Below are positions 16,736-25,248 of a DNA stretch of 53,102 nucleotides, piece after piece. The notes below the pieces were generated by a model. It searched no databases and was not told the origin of the DNA. It saw only the letters and a list, made by a program, of their open reading frames with translations. The DNA lies in NCBI GenBank assembly GCA_022800525.1, contig JAAWQM010000014.1:1-53102 (forward strand), read 5' to 3'. The position numbers and the translations under genes were made by a program. This DNA comes from Oscillospiraceae bacterium (GTDB taxonomy: Bacteria > Bacillota > Clostridia > Oscillospirales > Oscillospiraceae). Numbering within the stretch: the stretch's first letter is position 1; every line of letters begins with the position of its first letter.

Positions 16736-16855
16736 GCGCCGCATGTAGGGGCGGATGTATTGAAATAAAACATCCTGCGAACGACGCATTCTGCTGATTG
16801 ACTTACATTCATTTATCATTATGCAGTATTGGCGGATTGCCAAGAAGGAGATTTC

Positions 16856-18211
16856 ATGAGTAAACTGTTTGGCACCGACGGCATTCGCGGCGTCGTCGGA
16901 GAAAATCTAACGGCAGAGCTGGCCTACCGCGTAGGCCAATCCGTAACGACGACGCTCAGTGAGGAGAAGGGGCGGCCGCCCCTCATCACCATCGGCATGG
17001 ATACGAGGATATCTTCCGACATGCTGGAGGGCGCGCTGATTGCGGGCATCACATCCGTAGGCGGCGACGTCATGCCTCTTGGCACCATTCCGACGCCGGC
17101 GGTGGCTTATCTGACGGTCAAGGTGGGAGCGGATGCCGGCGTGGTGATCTCCGCCAGCCACAACCCTTTTGAGCACAATGGAATCAAGGTTTTCAACGGG
17201 CAGGGCTATAAGCTCTCCGACACGCTGGAGGACCGTGTGGAGGAAAAGATTCTCTCCAACGAACCCATGCCCATCAAAAAAGGCGGCGAAATCGGCAAGC
17301 GCATCCATGGCATGAAAAACCTGAAATATGAATATATCCAGCACCTGAAGGGTACCGTTCAGGACGATCTGGGCGGTCTGCGCGTGCTTATCGACTGCGC
17401 CAACGGCGCGGCAGCGGCCACGGCGCCGGACCTCTTCGCCGGGCTTGCCATCGAGGCCGATTTCATTCACCGCAAGCCCAACGGCGTCAACATCAACCTG
17501 AAGTGCGGCTCCACCCATCTCAAGAGTCTGGCCGCTATGGTCACTGCCGGGGAGTACGACCTGGGCATTGCCTTTGACGGCGACGCGGACCGGTGCCTGA
17601 TGATCGACGAGAAGGGAAATGTGGTGGACGGCGACAAGACCATGGCCGTCTGCGGGAAATACATGCGGGACCAGGGACTGCTGACAGGCCGGGCCATCGT
17701 GGGCACGGTCATGAGCAACCTGGGGCTCCACGAGTTCTGCAATAAGAACAATATCCGCCTGATCTGTACGCCGGTGGGAGACCGAAACGTGCTGGAGAAA
17801 ATGCTGGAGTTCGGCTACCGCATCGGCGGGGAGCAGTCTGGGCACACCATTTTTACTGACTACGCCACCACCGGCGACGGCCAGCTGACCGCGCTGCAGT
17901 TCCTCCAGATTCTGAAGCGCAGCGGACAGACAGCGTCTGAGCTGGCCTCCATCTGCCCCAGCTATCCCCAGACACTGGTGAACGTGGAGCTGGCCAACCA
18001 GCCGGGGCTGAAGGAGGCGGTCATGGCCTCCGGGGAGCTTGCCGCCGCCGTCGCCAGGGAGGAGGAGCTGCTGAGCGGAGACGGCCGGGTGCTGGTCCGG
18101 CCCTCCGGAACGGAGCCTCTGATCCGGGTTATGGTGGAGGCAAAGACCACACAGCAGGCGGAAGACTGTGCAAACCGACTGACCGCTTTGGTGAAAACGC
18201 TGAAAATCTGA
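16856..18211 (+). CDS. glmM: Phosphoglucosamine mutase
   Basis: Converts glucosamine-6-phosphate to glucosamine-1-phosphate on the way to UDP-GlcNAc and peptidoglycan. The 451-residue protein has LFGTDGIRGVVGENLTAELA at the start, the phosphoserine loop VVISASHNPFEHNGIK with S101, the metal loop DGDADRC near 243, a GGEQSGH substrate loop and the C-terminal RPSGTEPLIRVMVEA. AAGGAG precedes the ATG at 16856. It appears monocistronic, with a separate promoter beginning 30 nt later for the sigma factor. Confidence 0.97.
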   Translation: MSKLFGTDGIRGVVGENLTAELAYRVGQSVTTTLSEEKGRPPLITIGMDTRISSDMLEGALIAGITSVGGDVMPLGTIPTPAVAYLTVKVGADAGVVISASHNPFEHNGIKVFNGQGYKLSDTLEDRVEEKILSNEPMPIKKGGEIGKRIHGMKNLKYEYIQHLKGTVQDDLGGLRVLIDCANGAAAATAPDLFAGLAIEADFIHRKPNGVNINLKCGSTHLKSLAAMVTAGEYDLGIAFDGDADRCLMIDEKGNVVDGDKTMAVCGKYMRDQGLLTGRAIVGTVMSNLGLHEFCNKNNIRLICTPVGDRNVLEKMLEFGYRIGGEQSGHTIFTDYATTGDGQLTALQFLQILKRSGQTASELASICPSYPQTLVNVELANQPGLKEAVMASGELAAAVAREEELLSGDGRVLVRPSGTEPLIRVMVEAKTTQQAEDCANRLTALVKTLKI

Positions 18212-18241
18212 AAAAGATATTTACAAATTTTTAATATTTAC

Positions 18242-18271
18242 TTGACAAGCATGAGGGATAATAGGTATAAT
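18242..18271 (+). promoter_or_regulatory. Consensus promoter ending 4 nt before the sigma-factor ATG
   Basis: TTGACA (18242-18247), an 18-nt spacer and TATAAT (18266-18271). The next ATG, used by the sigma factor, begins at 18276, so a transcript started 6-8 nt after the -10 would begin at or inside the start codon. Confidence 0.8.
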
Positions 18272-18275
18272 AGCT

Positions 18276-18902
18276 ATGTCAGTTACAGAAGCCCAGTTGA
18301 CCGCCTGGGAGTCCCGGACGGACGAGGAGCTGTGCGCTCTGGTCCGCGGCGGCGTTCTCGGTGCGGAGGAAGTCCTGGTCAAACGCTATACTCGTTTAGT
18401 ACGCAAGCTGGCCCGTCCGTTCTACCTGGCGGGGGGTGACAGCGACGATCTGATCCAGGAGGGCATGATAGGTCTGCTTCACGGCGTCAGGGAATATGAC
18501 GCGTCGCGGCCTGCGAGCTTCCGGACCTTCGCAGAAATCTGTATTCGCAACCGGCTGTATTCCGCTGTTCGGGCTGCTGCCCGGGATAAGCATTCGTCGC
18601 TCAATCAGTCGGTTCCTCTTGAGATACCCTTCTTTGACAGTCAGGTTCCCTTGTTTGATGGACTGGCCGGGGAGAACCCGGAGGATTTGATCATCGGGCG
18701 GGAGGGGGCCCAGGACACCCTGAGCGATGTTCGCAAGCAGTTGTCCGAGTTCGAGGCGAAGATTTTGGGGTACTATTTGGACGGCCTGACAATACAAGAA
18801 ATGGCCAAAGCGGTTTCTCGGTCCCCCAAATCGGTGGACAACGCCGTGCAGCGCGTCAGGCGCAAGGCAGCGCGGCAACTTACTTCCGGCGATCTCAGCT
18901 AG
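18276..18902 (+). CDS. Sigma-70 family RNA polymerase sigma factor, SigH-like
   Basis: A 208-residue sigma factor resembling SigH/Spo0H, which in Clostridia directs early sporulation and stationary-phase genes. Region 1.2/2 is clear: DEELCALVRGGVLGAEEVLVKRY, then DSDDLIQEGMIGLLHGVREYD and FRTFAEICIRNRLYSAVRAA. Region 4 follows (LSEFEAKILGYYLDGLTIQEMAKAVSRSPKSVDNAVQRVRRK). The only good start is ATG 18276, with no strong ribosome-binding site in front. The zinc-ribbon gene follows 47 nt later. A SigH assignment is likely but rests on family resemblance. Confidence 0.85.
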   Translation: MSVTEAQLTAWESRTDEELCALVRGGVLGAEEVLVKRYTRLVRKLARPFYLAGGDSDDLIQEGMIGLLHGVREYDASRPASFRTFAEICIRNRLYSAVRAAARDKHSSLNQSVPLEIPFFDSQVPLFDGLAGENPEDLIIGREGAQDTLSDVRKQLSEFEAKILGYYLDGLTIQEMAKAVSRSPKSVDNAVQRVRRKAARQLTSGDLS

Positions 18903-18949
18903 TGCTGACCGCAATATATTTTTTTCTATTCAAAGAGAGGGTAAAAATC

Positions 18950-19228
18950 ATGTACGAAGACAAGACCTTAGTTTGCAAGGAGTGCGGCAACGAGTTCGTT
19001 TTCACCGCCGGCGAGCAGGAGTTCTACGCTGAGCGCGGCTTCCAGAACGAGCCTCAGCGCTGCAAGGCCTGCCGTGACGCTCGCAAGAACGCCGCCCGTG
19101 GTCCCCGCGAGTACTTCACCGCTACCTGCGCCTCCTGCGGCGGCGAGGCGAGAGTGCCCTTCGAGCCCAAGAGCGACCGGCCTGTTTATTGCAGTGACTG
19201 CTTCGCCAAGATGCGGGAGCAGGGCTGA
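18950..19228 (+). CDS. Zinc-ribbon protein
   Basis: A 92-residue protein with two CxxC pairs in the first half (CKEC at 9-12 and CKAC near 38-41) and two more in the second (CASC near 60-63, CSDC near 82-85), so two small zinc ribbons. The N-terminal part, ending in ERGFQNEPQRCKACRDARK, matches a widespread clostridial zinc-ribbon family of unknown function. GAGAGGG precedes the ATG at 18950. It may be co-transcribed with the sigma factor and could bind nucleic acid, but this is inference. Confidence 0.85.
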   Translation: MYEDKTLVCKECGNEFVFTAGEQEFYAERGFQNEPQRCKACRDARKNAARGPREYFTATCASCGGEARVPFEPKSDRPVYCSDCFAKMREQG

Positions 19229-19244
19229 TAGATAGCTTGTCTGC

Positions 19245-19279
19245 GCGGCGTCCCCTGCGGGGGACGCCGCTTCCTTTTT
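19245..19279 (+). terminator. Terminator of the zinc-ribbon gene
   Basis: GCGGCGTCCCC pairs with GGGGACGCCGC over a TGCG loop, followed by TTCCTTTTT. On the other strand the same hairpin is the last stem of chained-hairpin copy A. Confidence 0.85.
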
Positions 19280-19373
19280 CCCCAGCGGGCAGGGGCCTGC
19301 TTTTCTCTCGTGGGAAAAGCAGCAAAAGCAAAGGGGTGTTCCCCTTTGAGAATCCCCTGAATGGTGGGGATTA
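19245..19373 (-). repeat. Chained-hairpin element, copy A
   Basis: Read on the minus strand: AGGGGATTCTC, the stem AAAGGGG/CCCCTTT, a T-rich linker, the stem CTGCTTTTC/GAAAAGCAG and a final GC-rich stem. The order and linkers match copies B, D, E and F while stem sequences differ in a paired manner. Confidence 0.65.
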
Positions 19374-19571
19374 ATTTCCCTCTGACGAGGCTTTGGTTAG
19401 TTCTGACTCGATGCTCTCATTGATGCGCCGGACTTCTGCGGCGATCCACAGGTTCTATCGGGGGCGGGGCGCTGCTGGACGGTAGTGCATCAGCAATATT
19501 GCTGAGATGTTCGTTGGCTGTAAGACAATGTCGGTTGATGACTGAGCCTTATCGCCAGGAGAGCAGTCCGT

Positions 19572-19598
19572 GCAGGGGCGGATGGTATCCGCCCCTGC
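19572..19598. repeat. REP-like palindrome
   Basis: A 27-bp palindrome with core GGGCGGATGGTATCCGCCC and GCAG/CTGC ends. Same family as 13102, 13948, 14002 and 46311. It lies in the 770-bp gap between the zinc-ribbon gene and metH; I see no gene in that gap. Confidence 0.8.
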
Positions 19599-19689
19599 GG
19601 GCGCCGCCCACCGCCGATGTTTCGCAGCAGCCCTTCAATGTGCGCCCCTGCATGGGCGATCAGACCAGAACAGATTTCGACACCGGAAA

Positions 19690-19995
19690 ACAGGCAGGCG
19701 CTGTCGGCGCAGCAGCGAAATTTTCCGGTAGAGCGTATCCGCAGGAGCTTCGCCCGCTGGCGGCCCACAGCATCCCGCAGAACAGCCAATCTCCCAGATC
19801 GTAGCGTAAACTGAACAAAGCATAAAGTATCGCCCTCCGGGCGATGCTTAAGGGATTCTCAAACCGCAGGTTTGAGCGCGTTTTTGCCTGCTTTTGCCGC
19901 GAAGCAAAAGTAGGTGCGGGTCCGGGCTGCGTAAGCCCGGGCTGTCGAATAGAAACAATACCCACTTGCCGCCGGAGGCGGCAAAGAAAGGAGTC
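19690..19995 (+). repeat. Long chained-hairpin element, copy B, upstream of metH
   Basis: This roughly 300-bp stretch is homologous, in inverted orientation, to 41690-42010. It begins near GGCGCAGCAGCGAAAT, passes CGTAGCGTAAA, then has five stems: CGCCCTCCGGGCG, CTCAAACC/GGTTTGAG, GCTTTTGC/GCAAAAG, CCGGGCT/AGCCCGG and TTGCCGCC/GGCGGCAA. The last stem ends just before the AAAGGAG of metH, so the element forms the 5' end region of that gene. Peptides predicted in it are repeat-derived and I do not call them genes. Confidence 0.75.
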
Positions 19996-19998
19996 TCC

Positions 19999-22344
19999 AT
20001 GCTTGACCTCACGAAAATATACCTCTTCGACGGGGGAATGGGCACCATGCTGCAAAGGGCCGGTCTCCCGGCGGGGACCCCGCCGGAGAGGATGAACCTC
20101 ACCAATCCTGCGGCAGTGGAAAAAGTCCACACTGCATACGCGGCGGCGGGAGCGGACATCATCACTGCCAACACCTTCGGAGCCAGCCGCCGCAAGCTGG
20201 GGGAGGACCCTGTCCCCTATGTCGCCGCAGGCGTCGCCATCGCCCGCCGGGCCGCAGGCCCGGAACGCTATACCGCCTTGGATGTCGGCCCGCTGGGTGC
20301 GCTGCTTGAGCCCTTCGGGGATGTGACCTTTGATGAAGCCTACGCCATGTTCGCTGAAATCATGGAGGCCGGGGCCGCCGCCGGGGCGGATCTGGTCCTC
20401 ATCGAGACCATGAGCGACCTGCTGGAGGCCAAAGCGGCCCTGCTGGCGGCAAAGGAGCGGACCAGCCTGCCGGTATTCGTTACAATGACCTTCGGAGAGG
20501 ACGGGCGGACGTTCCTGGGTGTGGACCCCGCTGCGGCGGCGGTGACGCTGACATCGTTGGGAGCCGCTGCGGTCGGCGTCAACTGCTCTGCGGGCCCCAA
20601 GGAGCTGCGGCCTGTCTTGCGGGAGATTTTGCGGAACACCCACCTGCCTGTTATGATCCAGCCCAACGCCGGACTGCCCCGTTTGGTGGACGGCGAAACG
20701 GTTTACGACGTGGAGCCGGAGGAATTCGCCTGTTGGGCGGAGCGGTTCCTTGAGGACGGCGCGGCTGTTTTAGGCGGCTGCTGCGGTACTGGTCCGGCAC
20801 ATATTCAGGCGCTGCGGAACCTGTTGGACCGGCGGGAGGGTACGGTTAAACCACGGCGGAGAGATGGGGTCAACCGACTGTGCGGCTGGCAGGGCGTGGT
20901 GGAGCTGGCAAACGACTCCATTGCAACAGTGGGAGAGCGCATGAACCCCACAGGCCGCCAAAAGATGAAGGACGCCCTGTATGCCAGGGACTGGGAGGCT
21001 GCCGCCGAAGCGGCGGTCTGGCAGGAGCGGGAGGGCGCGGACTTTCTGGTGGTGAACGTTGGCCTGCCGGACATCGACGATATGGAGGCTTTGCCCGCCC
21101 TGGTGCTGGCAATCCAGAAGGTGTCCCCGCTGCCGCTGGTGATTGACTGCTCCAATCCGGCCGCCCTGGAGAAAGCCCTGCGGGTCTGCCGGGGGAGACC
21201 GGTGCTCAACTCCGTCAACGGCGGACAGGAGAGCATGGAGGCCATGCTGCCCCTGGCGGCGAAGTACGGTACGGGATTGATTGTGCTGGCCTTGGACGGA
21301 AACGGCATCAGCCCCAGGGCGGAGGACCGCCGGGATACCGCCCTGCATGTCGCGCGGGCGGCGGAGAAGGCCGGGGTCCAGCAGGAGGATATCTGGATTG
21401 ACTGCCTGGCTCTGGCGGCGTCCGTGAGCCAGAAGGACGCTCTGGCGACGCCGGAGGCCATCCGGCTGGTACGGCAGGCGGGGTACAAGACGGTGCTGGG
21501 CGTGTCCAACGTCAGCTACGGCCTGCCGGGACGGGACGAGCTGAATCAGGCTTATCTGGCGGCATGTCTGGCAGCGGGACTGAATGTGGCGATTATCAAC
21601 ACTGGCTCTTCCCGGATGATGGACACGCTGGCGGCAATGAAGGCGCTGACGGGCGCGGACGAGGGCTGCGGGGCGTATATCGACCGGTTCCGGATCATTG
21701 GCGGGGCCTGTCAATCCGTGGGCGGCTCGGATATGCCCCTGGAGACGCTGATTGTCATGGGGCAGCGCTCCGGCGTCCCGGCGGCGGCGGAGGCCCTGCT
21801 GGAGAGGGAGCTGCCGCTGGAGGTCATCAACGGGCATATCATCCCGGCCCTGGACACGGTGGGGGAGAGGTACGAGCGGGGGAGTCTGTTTCTGCCCCAG
21901 CTGATGGCCTCCGCCGGCGCGGTGCAGGCGGCTTTTGACGTGGTGCGTACACGCCTGCCCCAGGGGGCGGGGGACAAGGGGACCATTCTTCTGGCTACCG
22001 TGAAGAACGACGTCCACGACATCGGAAAGAACATCGTGAAAATGCTGCTGGAGAACTATGGCTACCGGGTCATCGACCTGGGCCGGGACGTGGAGCCGGA
22101 GGCTGTCGTGAAGGCCGCCCTGGAGACGCAGGCCCCGCTGGTGGGCCTCAGTTCGCTGATGACCACCACGGCTCAGAACATTGCAGTGACCATCCGCGCC
22201 CTCCGGGAGGCGGGAGCGCCCTGCAAGGTGATGGTGGGCGGCGCAGTGGTGACCCAGGAGTTTGCGGATAAAATCGGCGCGGACTTCTATACCAAGGACG
22301 CCGCGCAGTCCGCGAAAGTGGCGGCGAGGGTGTTTGGAAAATAG
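19999..22344 (+). CDS. metH: B12-dependent methionine synthase lacking the reactivation domain
   Basis: Transfers a methyl group from methyltetrahydrofolate to homocysteine through cobalamin. The 781-residue protein has the homocysteine/zinc domain first (C196 in GVNC, C261-C262 in GGCCGTG), a pterin-binding domain (about 315-560) and a cobalamin-binding domain with DVHDIGKN (H673 as the expected lower ligand). It ends there, whereas the classical enzyme of about 1,200 residues carries a SAM-dependent reactivation domain. A separate activator would have to be encoded elsewhere. AAAGGAG 6 nt before ATG 19999 sets the start; the open frame extends upstream only through the repeat element. Confidence 0.93.
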   Translation: MLDLTKIYLFDGGMGTMLQRAGLPAGTPPERMNLTNPAAVEKVHTAYAAAGADIITANTFGASRRKLGEDPVPYVAAGVAIARRAAGPERYTALDVGPLGALLEPFGDVTFDEAYAMFAEIMEAGAAAGADLVLIETMSDLLEAKAALLAAKERTSLPVFVTMTFGEDGRTFLGVDPAAAAVTLTSLGAAAVGVNCSAGPKELRPVLREILRNTHLPVMIQPNAGLPRLVDGETVYDVEPEEFACWAERFLEDGAAVLGGCCGTGPAHIQALRNLLDRREGTVKPRRRDGVNRLCGWQGVVELANDSIATVGERMNPTGRQKMKDALYARDWEAAAEAAVWQEREGADFLVVNVGLPDIDDMEALPALVLAIQKVSPLPLVIDCSNPAALEKALRVCRGRPVLNSVNGGQESMEAMLPLAAKYGTGLIVLALDGNGISPRAEDRRDTALHVARAAEKAGVQQEDIWIDCLALAASVSQKDALATPEAIRLVRQAGYKTVLGVSNVSYGLPGRDELNQAYLAACLAAGLNVAIINTGSSRMMDTLAAMKALTGADEGCGAYIDRFRIIGGACQSVGGSDMPLETLIVMGQRSGVPAAAEALLERELPLEVINGHIIPALDTVGERYERGSLFLPQLMASAGAVQAAFDVVRTRLPQGAGDKGTILLATVKNDVHDIGKNIVKMLLENYGYRVIDLGRDVEPEAVVKAALETQAPLVGLSSLMTTTAQNIAVTIRALREAGAPCKVMVGGAVVTQEFADKIGADFYTKDAAQSAKVAARVFGK

Positions 22345-22346
22345 GG

Positions 22347-22382
22347 AAAGTCCCTGGAGGCGGTTTGCTTCCAGGGACTTTT
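22347..22382 (+). terminator. Terminator of metH
   Basis: AAAGTCCCTGGA pairs with TCCAGGGACTTT over a GC-rich loop and is followed by TT. It separates metH from the convergent small membrane-protein gene. Confidence 0.8.
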
Positions 22383-22388
22383 GCGATG

Positions 22389-22694
22389 TCAGGATTCAAG
22401 AAGGCACATGACCGTGGCGATGATCCATATAACTGCGAGCCCGACCAATATACCGGCGAAGATACGGTCTCTTTTTCTGAGAGATTCCGTATTTGTATGC
22501 CCGGGAGGTTCTTCCTTTGAGGCAGTTGACGGAAACAGCAGAGGGAGCTGTGTAACAAGGCTTCCGATGCAGATGACGCCAGTTGAAAACGGCCACATGC
22601 CAATGGGAAGTGCGCCCGCCAGACACAGATAATCCCAGACAGCGCCAAACGCCAATGCCGCAAGGAGGATGATGTGTCTGGTTTTCGCCTTCAT
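22389..22694 (-). CDS. Small membrane protein of unknown function
   Basis: A 101-residue protein with three predicted membrane segments: about 8-28 (IILLAALAFGAVWDYLCLAG), 33-54 (MWPFSTGVICIGSLVTQLPLLF) and 78-98 (IFAGILVGLAVIWIIATVMCLL), with a polar loop between the second and third. I do not recognise the family. GAGGGAG precedes the ATG, and it follows the aminopeptidase gene by only 17 nt on the same strand, so it may be the last gene of that operon. Confidence 0.7.
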   Translation of the reverse strand: MKAKTRHIILLAALAFGAVWDYLCLAGALPIGMWPFSTGVICIGSLVTQLPLLFPSTASKEEPPGHTNTESLRKRDRIFAGILVGLAVIWIIATVMCLLES

Positions 22695-22711
22695 GCAGTT
22701 CTCCCTCTCTT

Positions 22712-23785
22712 TTACTTGAGGACAATCAGCTCATGGGGCGCTTCCATGATGTCTTCCGCGCCGTCCTCCCGGATAATGATAACGTCTTCGATACGGACGC
22801 CAAACTTGCCAGGGATGTAGATGCCCGGCTCTGCGGACATCACCGCGCCTGCGGGGATGGGCTTGTTGTTCAGGAGAGAGAACCTGGGGTCCTCATGGAT
22901 CTCCACGCCCAGGCTGTGGCCAAAGCCGTGGCCAAAATACTCGCCGTAACCCGCATCGGCGATGACCTTTGCGGCGGCCTCGTGGACGCTCTTGCCGGTG
23001 ACACCGGCCCTGGCGGCGGCGATGCCCGCTTTCTGGGCCTCCAGCACGGTATAGTAGACCTTCTCCATCTCCCCGGTGACATGGCCCACCGCCACGGTCC
23101 GGGTCATGTCGGAGCAGTAGCCGTCGTAGACGCAGCCGAAGTCCATGGTGATGAAATCGCCGTCCTCCACCTTCTTGCCGCTGGGAACGCCATGGGGCAT
23201 ACTGCTGTTGGCGCCGCTGACCACGATGGGCTCAAAGGACATCTTCTCCGCGCCGTGGAACAGCATCCGGTACTGGAGGTACGCGGAAATTTCCTTCTCC
23301 GTCGTACCCGGCTTGATGAACTCCAGCGCTTCCTTGAGGGCCTTCTCAGCGATGCGCTGGGCGGCGATCATGGATTTGACCTCCTCCTCATCCTTCACCT
23401 TACGCAGCTCTGTGAGCAGGCCGGCGGCGGGGACCAGCTCCTTGCATTCCAGCTTCTTCTGCCAATCGTTGTAGGCGGATACGGTGGTGGTCTGCTCCTC
23501 GAAGCCCAGCTTCTGGATGCTGTGCTCCCGGATGACCTCGTTGGCCAGGTCCGTCATGGTGACGTCGTTGGTGTTCATACGGATGACCGCGTCGGTGATT
23601 TTCTTCTGGGCGGCTTCGATGTAGCGGGTGTCGGTGAAGAAATAGTTCTTTGTCCGGGTGACGATCACCATGCCGGCGCTGGACTTGAAGCCGGCGGCGT
23701 AGAGGCGGTTGGGCATACTGGTAATCATCATGGCGTCCAGACCATATGCGTCCAGCTTCCCGGCGATCTTAGAAAATCTGCTCAT
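22712..23785 (-). CDS. M24 family Xaa-Pro aminopeptidase/dipeptidase
   Basis: A 357-residue pita-bread metallopeptidase that removes residues before proline. The N-terminal creatinase-like domain (SKIAGKLDAYGLDAMMITSMPNRLYAAGF) is followed by the catalytic domain with the dimetal ligands in TMDFGCVYDGYCSDMTRT, GHGFGHSLG, SAEPGIYIPG and RIEDVI. The ATG at 23785 forms an ATGA overlap with the stop of the upstream phosphatase gene. The open frame runs further upstream, but there it is antisense or out of frame to that gene. Confidence 0.92.
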   Translation of the reverse strand: MSRFSKIAGKLDAYGLDAMMITSMPNRLYAAGFKSSAGMVIVTRTKNYFFTDTRYIEAAQKKITDAVIRMNTNDVTMTDLANEVIREHSIQKLGFEEQTTTVSAYNDWQKKLECKELVPAAGLLTELRKVKDEEEVKSMIAAQRIAEKALKEALEFIKPGTTEKEISAYLQYRMLFHGAEKMSFEPIVVSGANSSMPHGVPSGKKVEDGDFITMDFGCVYDGYCSDMTRTVAVGHVTGEMEKVYYTVLEAQKAGIAAARAGVTGKSVHEAAAKVIADAGYGEYFGHGFGHSLGVEIHEDPRFSLLNNKPIPAGAVMSAEPGIYIPGKFGVRIEDVIIIREDGAEDIMEAPHELIVLK

Positions 23786-24285
23786 GTTTTCCTGCATCTC
23801 CTTTTCGCGATCCATTTGAAGGGGCTCTGCAAGGCGTGGAGAACGTGGTTCCATGCCCCCACGGGGCCTCCCAGCGGCTCCACCATCAGCGCCAATACCC
23901 CGCTCCGCTTCGCGCCCAGCACGTCGGTGAGCAGCTTGTCGCCCAGCATGGCGGTGTGCGCGGCGTTCTCGCCCGCCTGGGCCATGGCTTCCCGGTATCC
24001 CCGCGTGGAGGGCTTTCCGGCGTGGCCCACATACCGGATGCCCAGCTCCCCGCAGAACGTCTCCACCCGGCGGGAGGAGCGGTTGTTGGAGAGGATCATC
24101 ACAGTGACCCCGGCCTTTCTGCACCCATCCAGCCAGGCGCGGAGCTCTCCATCGGGCTCCGCCACCGAGCGGGGGGCCAGGGTATAGTCCAGGTCGCACA
24201 GCAGCAGGCGGATCTCCAATTGCCGCAGCAGCTGGGGCGTGAGGTCGGTATAACGCTGGAACAGCCGGTCGGGGATCATAGGCAT
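23782..24285 (-). CDS. YqeG-type HAD-superfamily phosphatase
   Basis: A 167-residue HAD phosphatase of the YqeG family, related to phosphatidylglycerophosphate phosphatases. Motif I is LLLCDLDYTLAP (near 27-38), motif II VMILSNN, and motif III with MLGDKLLTDVLGAKRSG. The N-terminal LTPQLLRQLEIR is typical. AAGGAGGAG precedes ATG 24285. It is translationally coupled to the M24 peptidase, a pairing without obvious shared chemistry. Confidence 0.88.
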   Translation of the reverse strand: MPMIPDRLFQRYTDLTPQLLRQLEIRLLLCDLDYTLAPRSVAEPDGELRAWLDGCRKAGVTVMILSNNRSSRRVETFCGELGIRYVGHAGKPSTRGYREAMAQAGENAAHTAMLGDKLLTDVLGAKRSGVLALMVEPLGGPVGAWNHVLHALQSPFKWIAKRRCRKT

Positions 24286-24348
24286 AGGCTCCTCCTTGGC
24301 CGCATAAATATAGGGAAGAGCCGGTACGCGCCGGCGCTTCCGGAGAAT

Positions 24349-24377
24349 ACTATATCACAGTTGATTTGATTTCACAA
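24349..24377 (-). promoter_or_regulatory. Promoter of the yqeG-aminopeptidase operon
   Basis: On the minus strand TTGTGA (24377-24372) and TATAGT (24354-24349) with a 17-nt spacer, divergent from the gene that starts at 24391. Confidence 0.7.
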
Positions 24378-24390
24378 GGGGGAACTGCCT

Positions 24391-25176
24391 GTGCAACTCT
24401 TTTTGGCCGTCACGCCTGACAAGCTGCGGGAGGCCGCCCGCTATACGGAACGGCTGGCCCATGTGGCCTACCGGGTGGGGCCGGATGGACGGCTGGCCCG
24501 ACAAAACCTTCTGGCCCGGACCCGGGGCGGGCTGATGGTCCTGGGGGACTGGGACTGCGGGGCCATCCGGGATGCGCCCGCCCTTTGCCGGGATATATGG
24601 CGGGAGTGCGGCAACCGTGGCTATGGCGGGGTGGTGGCGGATTTCGAGCAGCCACCCAGCCCGGACCGCACCGCCTTTCTGGAGGCCCTAGGGAACGTAC
24701 TGGGGCGCAACAACAAGCGGCTGTATGTGCCGGAGGCGTACGGCCAGCGCGTCCCCCAGGCGGCGGTGATGGTCTGCACGGCTTTGTCCGGCGGGAGCCT
24801 GCGCCAGCGGCTGGAGGAGTGCGCCCGTATGTATGGCCGCCAGCGGCTGGCGCTGGATCTCCAGCGGCTGCGGATGCGGTTCCCGCTGCCCTGTCCCACG
24901 GGGGAGGGGACGCCCATGGAGGCCGGCGAGCTGTCGGAGCTGCTGGAGCGGCGGAATCCGACGGTGTTCTACTCCGGGGATCTGTGCGCCCGGTACTTTA
25001 CCATCACAGAGAACAATGAAAGCCGGTTTGTCCTCTATGACGATGCCGGGACCCTCCGCAGGAAGATTCAGCTGGGGCAGGACATCGGCGCGGGAGCGGG
25101 GTTCCTCATGTATCCGGAGACGGAGGATCTGCTGCCGGAGCTGTTCGGTCAGAAAAGGGCGAACGGCGGGTTCTGA
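24391..25176 (+). CDS. Uncharacterised protein, possible TIM-barrel fold
   Basis: A 261-residue protein starting at GTG 24391 behind AAGGGGGAA. No signal peptide is clear. The stretch GYGGVVADFEQPPSPDR (near 76-92) resembles the end of a barrel strand in GH18-type proteins (DxE), but the full DxxDxDxE motif is absent. It starts MQLFLAVTPDKLREAARY and ends in a segment with FVLYDDAGTLRRKIQLGQ. I do not recognise a defined family, and the glycosidase-like reading is weak. It is monocistronic and closed by a strong terminator. Confidence 0.65.
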   Translation: MQLFLAVTPDKLREAARYTERLAHVAYRVGPDGRLARQNLLARTRGGLMVLGDWDCGAIRDAPALCRDIWRECGNRGYGGVVADFEQPPSPDRTAFLEALGNVLGRNNKRLYVPEAYGQRVPQAAVMVCTALSGGSLRQRLEECARMYGRQRLALDLQRLRMRFPLPCPTGEGTPMEAGELSELLERRNPTVFYSGDLCARYFTITENNESRFVLYDDAGTLRRKIQLGQDIGAGAGFLMYPETEDLLPELFGQKRANGGF

Positions 25177-25210
25177 CGCCGTTCAGAAACGGAGCGCCAT
25201 CCGGGACAAT

Positions 25211-25245
25211 AAAAAAGGTCCGCGCCTCAGGCGCGGACCTTTTTT
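25211..25245. terminator. Bidirectional terminator between two convergent genes
   Basis: AAAAAAGGTCCGCGCC pairs perfectly with GGCGCGGACCTTTTTT, giving T-runs on both strands. It ends the gene at 24391-25176 and rpmB. Confidence 0.95.
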
Positions 25246-25248
25246 ATG

